Assembly: GCA_964496975.1 (NCBI GenBank)
Contig: CAZCBN010000061.1
Span: 1-18,028 of the forward strand
From: CAZCBN01 sp964496975
GTDB lineage: Bacteria > Planctomycetota > Phycisphaerae > Phycisphaerales > UBA1924
Reading direction: 5' to 3'
DNA length: 18,028 nt
The first letter of the stretch is position 1; each line of letters opens with the position of its first letter. The notes under the pieces are model-generated. The model did not search any database and was not told the DNA's origin. It worked only from the letters and a program-made list of their open reading frames with translations. The translations under genes and the position numbers were made by a program. This document shows positions 14,646 to 18,028 of this stretch, piece after piece.

Positions 14646-14704
14646 GGTGTGTCTCCTGTGTGTGGTGCGTTGTCGCCAACGCGAGTGCGAGAACAACGCG
14701 CCGC

Positions 14705-15892
14705 TTACTGCAGGTTCACCAGCACGAGCACGAGGCCCTTGCCGGAGTCCAGGCTCGTCATCGCCTTGCCGATCACCGCGCCGTGCATCGCGCCGCGGTC
14801 GCTGGCCTTCATCGCGTGGCCCGCGGTCGGCGCCGTCGTCAGCAGGTCGCCGGGCCGCACCGCGCCGCCCGCGTCGGCGTCGACGTACACGTACACCCGG
14901 CCGTTCATCGCCACCGGGAACTCGCCGTCGGCGATCGTCCCGGGCTGCCGCAGGTGCACGCCGGGCCGCACGCCGCCCGCGCCCGAGACCACGCCCGCGA
15001 CGCGCGTGTCGTACGCCCGCGTGCTCACCGTCAGGTCGCCGGGGCTCGCCTCGTCGATCACCACGACGTGCCCGGGCTGCGGGCGCATGTCGCCCGTCAC
15101 GTCAAACGGCTCGGCGATGTCCGCGCCGTTGATCGTGATCGCGGTCTCCACCATCAGCTCGCCGTTCACGCGGAGCGAGCCCTTCATCTCCGACCCATCG
15201 ACGTCCAGGCGCATCACGTCGCCCCCGGGGCCCGAGAAGAGCATGCTGCCCGAGGTGTTCGCGTTCATGGTCCACGTGTTGCTGCCGGCGCGCTGCAGGC
15301 GGAAGACGCCGTCGGCCTGCACGTCGCGGCCCGACAGCACGTCACGCGTCATCCGAGCATCGCCCACCACGTCCAACGGGAACTGGGGCGACGCGGTGCC
15401 GATGCCCACCCGCGCCGCCGTCGTCGTCACGATGCCGCCGTTGAGCGTGAAGGGCTTCAGGCTCGCCGGGATGTCCCTCGCGAACGAGGCCCGCGGCACG
15501 CCCGTCAGCTTGGGCCGCACGGGCAACGCCGTGAACGCCGCGCCGCTGCCGCTGGGCCGCACGCCGAACTGCAGGTACGCCTCGGGCGCGTTCAGCAGCG
15601 AGGGCCACAGCACCCCGGCCTGAAACTCCGGCAGGAACTCGATCGAGAACACGCCGTCGCGCACCTCGATGGGCCCGAAGAAGTTGTCGGCGATCAGCAA
15701 GCCCGCCGCCCCGCCGGGCGTGGTGTAGATATCAAGCTCGATGTCGTACTGGCCGTTCGCGGGCGCACCGTCCACCTCCAGGAAGCCCTGGATTGTGAAC
15801 GCGTCCGCCGCCGTCTGGGCCGACACCGGCAGCACAGCGGCGAACGCGAGAACCGCGGCAGCGGACATCGTCGAGCGGAAACCGTGGCGCAT
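14705..15892 (-). CDS. Exported fibre-like surface protein
   Basis: A 395-aa protein. The ATG at 15892 is set by a perfect AAGGAGG (15905-15899) 6 nt upstream. Signal peptide: hydrophobic 10-24, cleavage near VSA-QT (25). Three parts: an N-terminal domain (about 31-140) beginning FTIQGFLEVDGAPANGQYD, typical of planctomycete exported proteins; a central VGIGTASPQFPLDVVG motif (162-177), shared with phage tail-fibre and surface-fibre proteins, followed by short beta repeats to about 255; and a C-terminal domain (256-395) running ADIAEPFDVTGDMRPQPGHVVVID...VYVYVDADAGG...RPGDLLTT...IGKAMTS, a conserved C-terminus of bacterial fibre-like proteins. No dockerin and no visible Ser-Lys self-cleavage dyad. 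First of the three exported genes, 59 bp before the hydrolase. A structural surface role is inferred. Confidence 0.8.
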   Translation of the reverse strand: MRHGFRSTMSAAAVLAFAAVLPVSAQTAADAFTIQGFLEVDGAPANGQYDIELDIYTTPGGAAGLLIADNFFGPIEVRDGVFSIEFLPEFQAGVLWPSLLNAPEAYLQFGVRPSGSGAAFTALPVRPKLTGVPRASFARDIPASLKPFTLNGGIVTTTAARVGIGTASPQFPLDVVGDARMTRDVLSGRDVQADGVFRLQRAGSNTWTMNANTSGSMLFSGPGGDVMRLDVDGSEMKGSLRVNGELMVETAITINGADIAEPFDVTGDMRPQPGHVVVIDEASPGDLTVSTRAYDTRVAGVVSGAGGVRPGVHLRQPGTIADGEFPVAMNGRVYVYVDADAGGAVRPGDLLTTAPTAGHAMKASDRGAMHGAVIGKAMTSLDSGKGLVLVLVNLQ

Positions 15893-16099
15893 GGCAAGCC
15901 TCCTTCGCGGGCGATCGGGCGCCCCTTCGCGCCCCCGCCCCGTGAACACCTCACGCCCAGCCCCCTCGGCCGGGCAACCGCGTTCAATCCGAAACCCCGC
16001 CCCGCGCCCCGACACCACCACCCACAAAAAACTCACCGCCCCCGGCCCCGCCTCCGGACACACCCCGAACCCCGCTGCTTCGGATCCCCTCCGGCCCGC

Positions 16100-18028
16100 T
16101 CAGCCGCCCAACGCCTCGCGCACGGTCGTGGTCACCGCGGCATCCGGCCCATAGAGCTTCAGGTGCGCCTCAAGCAGCCGCTGCGCGAGCGCCGCCGCCT
16201 CCGCCCCCGCCCCCGCGACGGCGTCCGCCCCCTCCCCCGCCTCCCCGGCCTCGAGCGCCGCCGCCGCGTCGCGCAGCGCCCGCAGCAGCACCCGCCCCGC
16301 CTTCAGCGTGCTCGGGTCCTCCAGCCCGCGCCGCGCCTCCGTCGCCGCGAAGAGCCCCCGCGCCAGCGTCACACCCTCCGCGGCCCGGCCGGTGTTGGCG
16401 AGCACGGGCGCAAGCTCCTCCGCCGCCGCCAGCGTCTCCCGCCGCGGCGCCGTCGCCGCGTTCGCGTCGCCCGCGATCACCCGCCGAAGCAACGCCTCGC
16501 CCTCGTCGGTTCGGCCGAGCTCAAGCGCGGCCCGCGCCGCGTCGAGGCGGAAGAAGTCCAACGCCGGGCTGTCCTCCGCGAGGCGCGAAGAGGCTTTCGC
16601 ATAGATGTCCTCCCGCAGCCGCGCCGCCTCCTCGCGCTGCCCGAGCCTGTGCAGTTGCGTCGCCACGCCCGACATGGAGATGAGCGTGTTCTCGTGGTCG
16701 GCCCCGAGCGCCCGGGCCCGCCGCGACGCCGTCTCCTGGTACGACGCCAGCGCCTCCTCCGTCCGCCCGAGCTCCGCGAGCGACACCGAGCGGTTGTGCA
16801 TCGCGTTCAGCGTGGACGGGTGCTCGGGCCCGAGCGCGGCCTCCGTCCTTGCCACCGTCGACGCCAACGTGGCCTCCGCCTCGGCGAACCGGCCGATGTT
16901 CAGCAGCACCGCCGCGAGGTTGCCGTACGTCTGAATCGTGTCCGGGTGCAGCTCCCCGAGCACGCGCCGGCGGATCTCCAGCGCCGCCCGCATCAGGTCC
17001 GCCGCCTCGCCCGGCTTGCCCAGCCGCATCACCAGCCCCGCGAGGTTGTTCGCCGACGTGGCCGTCCGCGCGTCCTCCGCGCCGAGCAGCCGGAGCCGCT
17101 CGTCGTACATCCTCCGGAAGTAGGGCTCCGCCTCGGCGAGCCGCCCCAGCTCCATCAGCACCTGCCCCACGCCCCCGACAAACATGAGCTGCTCCAGCTC
17201 CGTCGCGTCCGAGGCCTCCACCCCCTCGAGCGCCGCGAGAGACAGCGGCTCCGCCTCCGCCGCCCGCCCAAGGTCCAGCAGCAGCATCGACAGGTTGTGC
17301 CCGCTCGTCCGCGTCCGCACGTGCCCCGCGCCCAGCGTCGCCCGGCGCCGCTCCAGCACCTCGCGCAGGATCGGCTCCGCCTCGGCAAGCTTCCCCTGCC
17401 GCTGCACCACCCGGCCCAGCGCATCCAGCGACGAGAGCGTCTCCGCCGCCGACTCCCCGAGCGCCGCCCGGCGGATCTCCACCGCACGCTCATACTGCTC
17501 CCGCGCCCGGTCAAACAGCCCGATCGACGCGTAGTTCTCCCCGATCGAGTGCCGCAGCGCCCCCGCCAGCGCCGGCTGCTGCGCAAAGCGTTCCTCAACG
17601 GCCTCCGCCGCGCGGCGCAGCATGTGCTCGTCCAGCACCTTCACCGCCACGTCCGACGTGTTCGCCGGCTTCACCGCCTCGTCGAACGCCGCGAGCCGCG
17701 CGGCCTTGTCCTCCGCCGCCGCCCCGTCGCGGTCGAGCTGCGCCTCGAGCGCCCCGCGCAGCTGCTCCACCACGCTCCGCCCCATCGCCCGCACGTCCGC
17801 CCGCGCGATGATCGACTGCTGAAACGCCGTCACCTCGCGCAGCTCCGCCGCCCGCTGCTCGCTCGCCGCGAGCGCCGCCGCCTCGGCCGCCTGCGCCGCG
17901 CGGGCCTCGTCCGCCGAGCGCTGCGCCTCCGCCGCCGAACGCTCGGCCTCGGCGGCCGACCGCTCCGCCGCGGCCCGCTGCCGCACAGCCTCGCCCAGCG
18001 CCACGCTCGTGCCGACGAGCCCCGCCAG
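16100..18028 (-). CDS. TPR C-terminus of probable membrane Ser/Thr kinase (partial)
   Basis: The 3' part of a gene entering from the right edge: 642 residues are visible and the frame is open at 18028. A GTG at 18004 could start translation, but the eight codons before it (LAGLVGTS) continue the end of a transmembrane helix, so the true start lies outside. Then comes an Ala/Glu/Arg heptad coiled coil (AERSAAE-AERSAAE-AQRSADE, about 20-60) and about nine tetratricopeptide repeats of the 42-residue TPR_10/12 or kinesin-light-chain type, e.g. AEPILREVLERRRATLG and HPDTIQTYGNLAAVLLNIGRFAEAE. In planctomycetes the order TM helix, coiled coil, TPRs follows an N-terminal PknB-type kinase domain. That domain is not in the window, so the kinase assignment is inference; the TPR array is certain. 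The 207-bp gap to the next gene shows no recognisable promoter. Confidence 0.8.
   Translation of the reverse strand: MAGLVGTSVALGEAVRQRAAAERSAAEAERSAAEAQRSADEARAAQAAEAAALAASEQRAAELREVTAFQQSIIARADVRAMGRSVVEQLRGALEAQLDRDGAAAEDKAARLAAFDEAVKPANTSDVAVKVLDEHMLRRAAEAVEERFAQQPALAGALRHSIGENYASIGLFDRAREQYERAVEIRRAALGESAAETLSSLDALGRVVQRQGKLAEAEPILREVLERRRATLGAGHVRTRTSGHNLSMLLLDLGRAAEAEPLSLAALEGVEASDATELEQLMFVGGVGQVLMELGRLAEAEPYFRRMYDERLRLLGAEDARTATSANNLAGLVMRLGKPGEAADLMRAALEIRRRVLGELHPDTIQTYGNLAAVLLNIGRFAEAEATLASTVARTEAALGPEHPSTLNAMHNRSVSLAELGRTEEALASYQETASRRARALGADHENTLISMSGVATQLHRLGQREEAARLREDIYAKASSRLAEDSPALDFFRLDAARAALELGRTDEGEALLRRVIAGDANAATAPRRETLAAAEELAPVLANTGRAAEGVTLARGLFAATEARRGLEDPSTLKAGRVLLRALRDAAAALEAGEAGEGADAVAGAGAEAAALAQRLLEAHLKLYGPDAAVTTTVREALGG

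Noticed and set aside
12287..14679. Large minus-strand frames spanning tyrA upstream sequence and the exported genes
   Set aside because: Out-of-frame Arg/Pro-rich readings; the true genes have signal peptides, ribosome binding sites and catalytic motifs in other frames.
14705..15892. Prophage tail-fibre gene
   Set aside because: The VGIGT...LDV.G motif is shared with phage fibres, but there is a signal peptide and no neighbouring phage genes, so a bacterial exported protein is more likely.

Overview
The window is 18 kb of very GC-rich bacterial chromosome. It most likely comes from a planctomycete, and the class Phycisphaerae fits best. The evidence is exported proteins ending in dockerin-like EF-hand pairs (one with the repeated DIFDLFDFLA motif and a terminal Cys), a prepilin-like protein of the planctomycete type, and the TPR-rich tail of a probable Ser/Thr kinase. 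The assignment rests on protein style only; no rRNA, tRNA, CRISPR array, insertion sequence or prophage was seen.

Layout. 1-461: non-coding, G-rich leader with a G-quadruplex-type run and a perfect 7-1-7 palindrome resembling a Fur-family operator. 462-2875 (+): two translationally coupled genes, an exported protein with a C-terminal dockerin-like module and a pseudopilin-like protein. 2973-7891 (-): a two-gene RND efflux operon, with the membrane fusion protein first and the permease overlapping it by ATGA. 8150-9421 (+): glycine C-acetyltransferase (kbl). 9467-10582 (-): mannose-1-phosphate guanylyltransferase (manC), converging on kbl across a GC hairpin. 10661-11422 (+): a probable lipoprotein. 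11509-11585: a degenerate 11-bp periodic repeat between convergent genes. 11640-12550 (-): prephenate dehydrogenase (tyrA), interrupted on paper by 100 Ns. 12618-12848 (+): a small two-TM protein. 12934-15892 (-): a run of three exported proteins, namely a fibre-like protein, a sphingomyelinase/DNase I-fold hydrolase and a small dockerin-bearing protein. 16100-18028 (-): the TPR C-terminus of a probable membrane Ser/Thr kinase that runs off the right edge.

Three points stand out. (1) The 100-N gap in tyrA is flanked by the same 55 bases on both sides. Collapsing them restores one intact reading frame, so the gap is almost certainly an assembly artefact. (2) The plus strand is strongly G-rich on the left and strongly C-rich on the right whatever the gene strand, with the crossover near 9-10.6 kb; this is the polarity expected at a replication terminus or at a rearrangement boundary. 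(3) Two separate loci encode exported proteins with dockerin-like modules although no cohesin is visible. One of them carries a Fur-like operator and the other contains a phosphodiesterase. I see no defence or mobile system here; the cell-surface gene sets are the least-characterised content.
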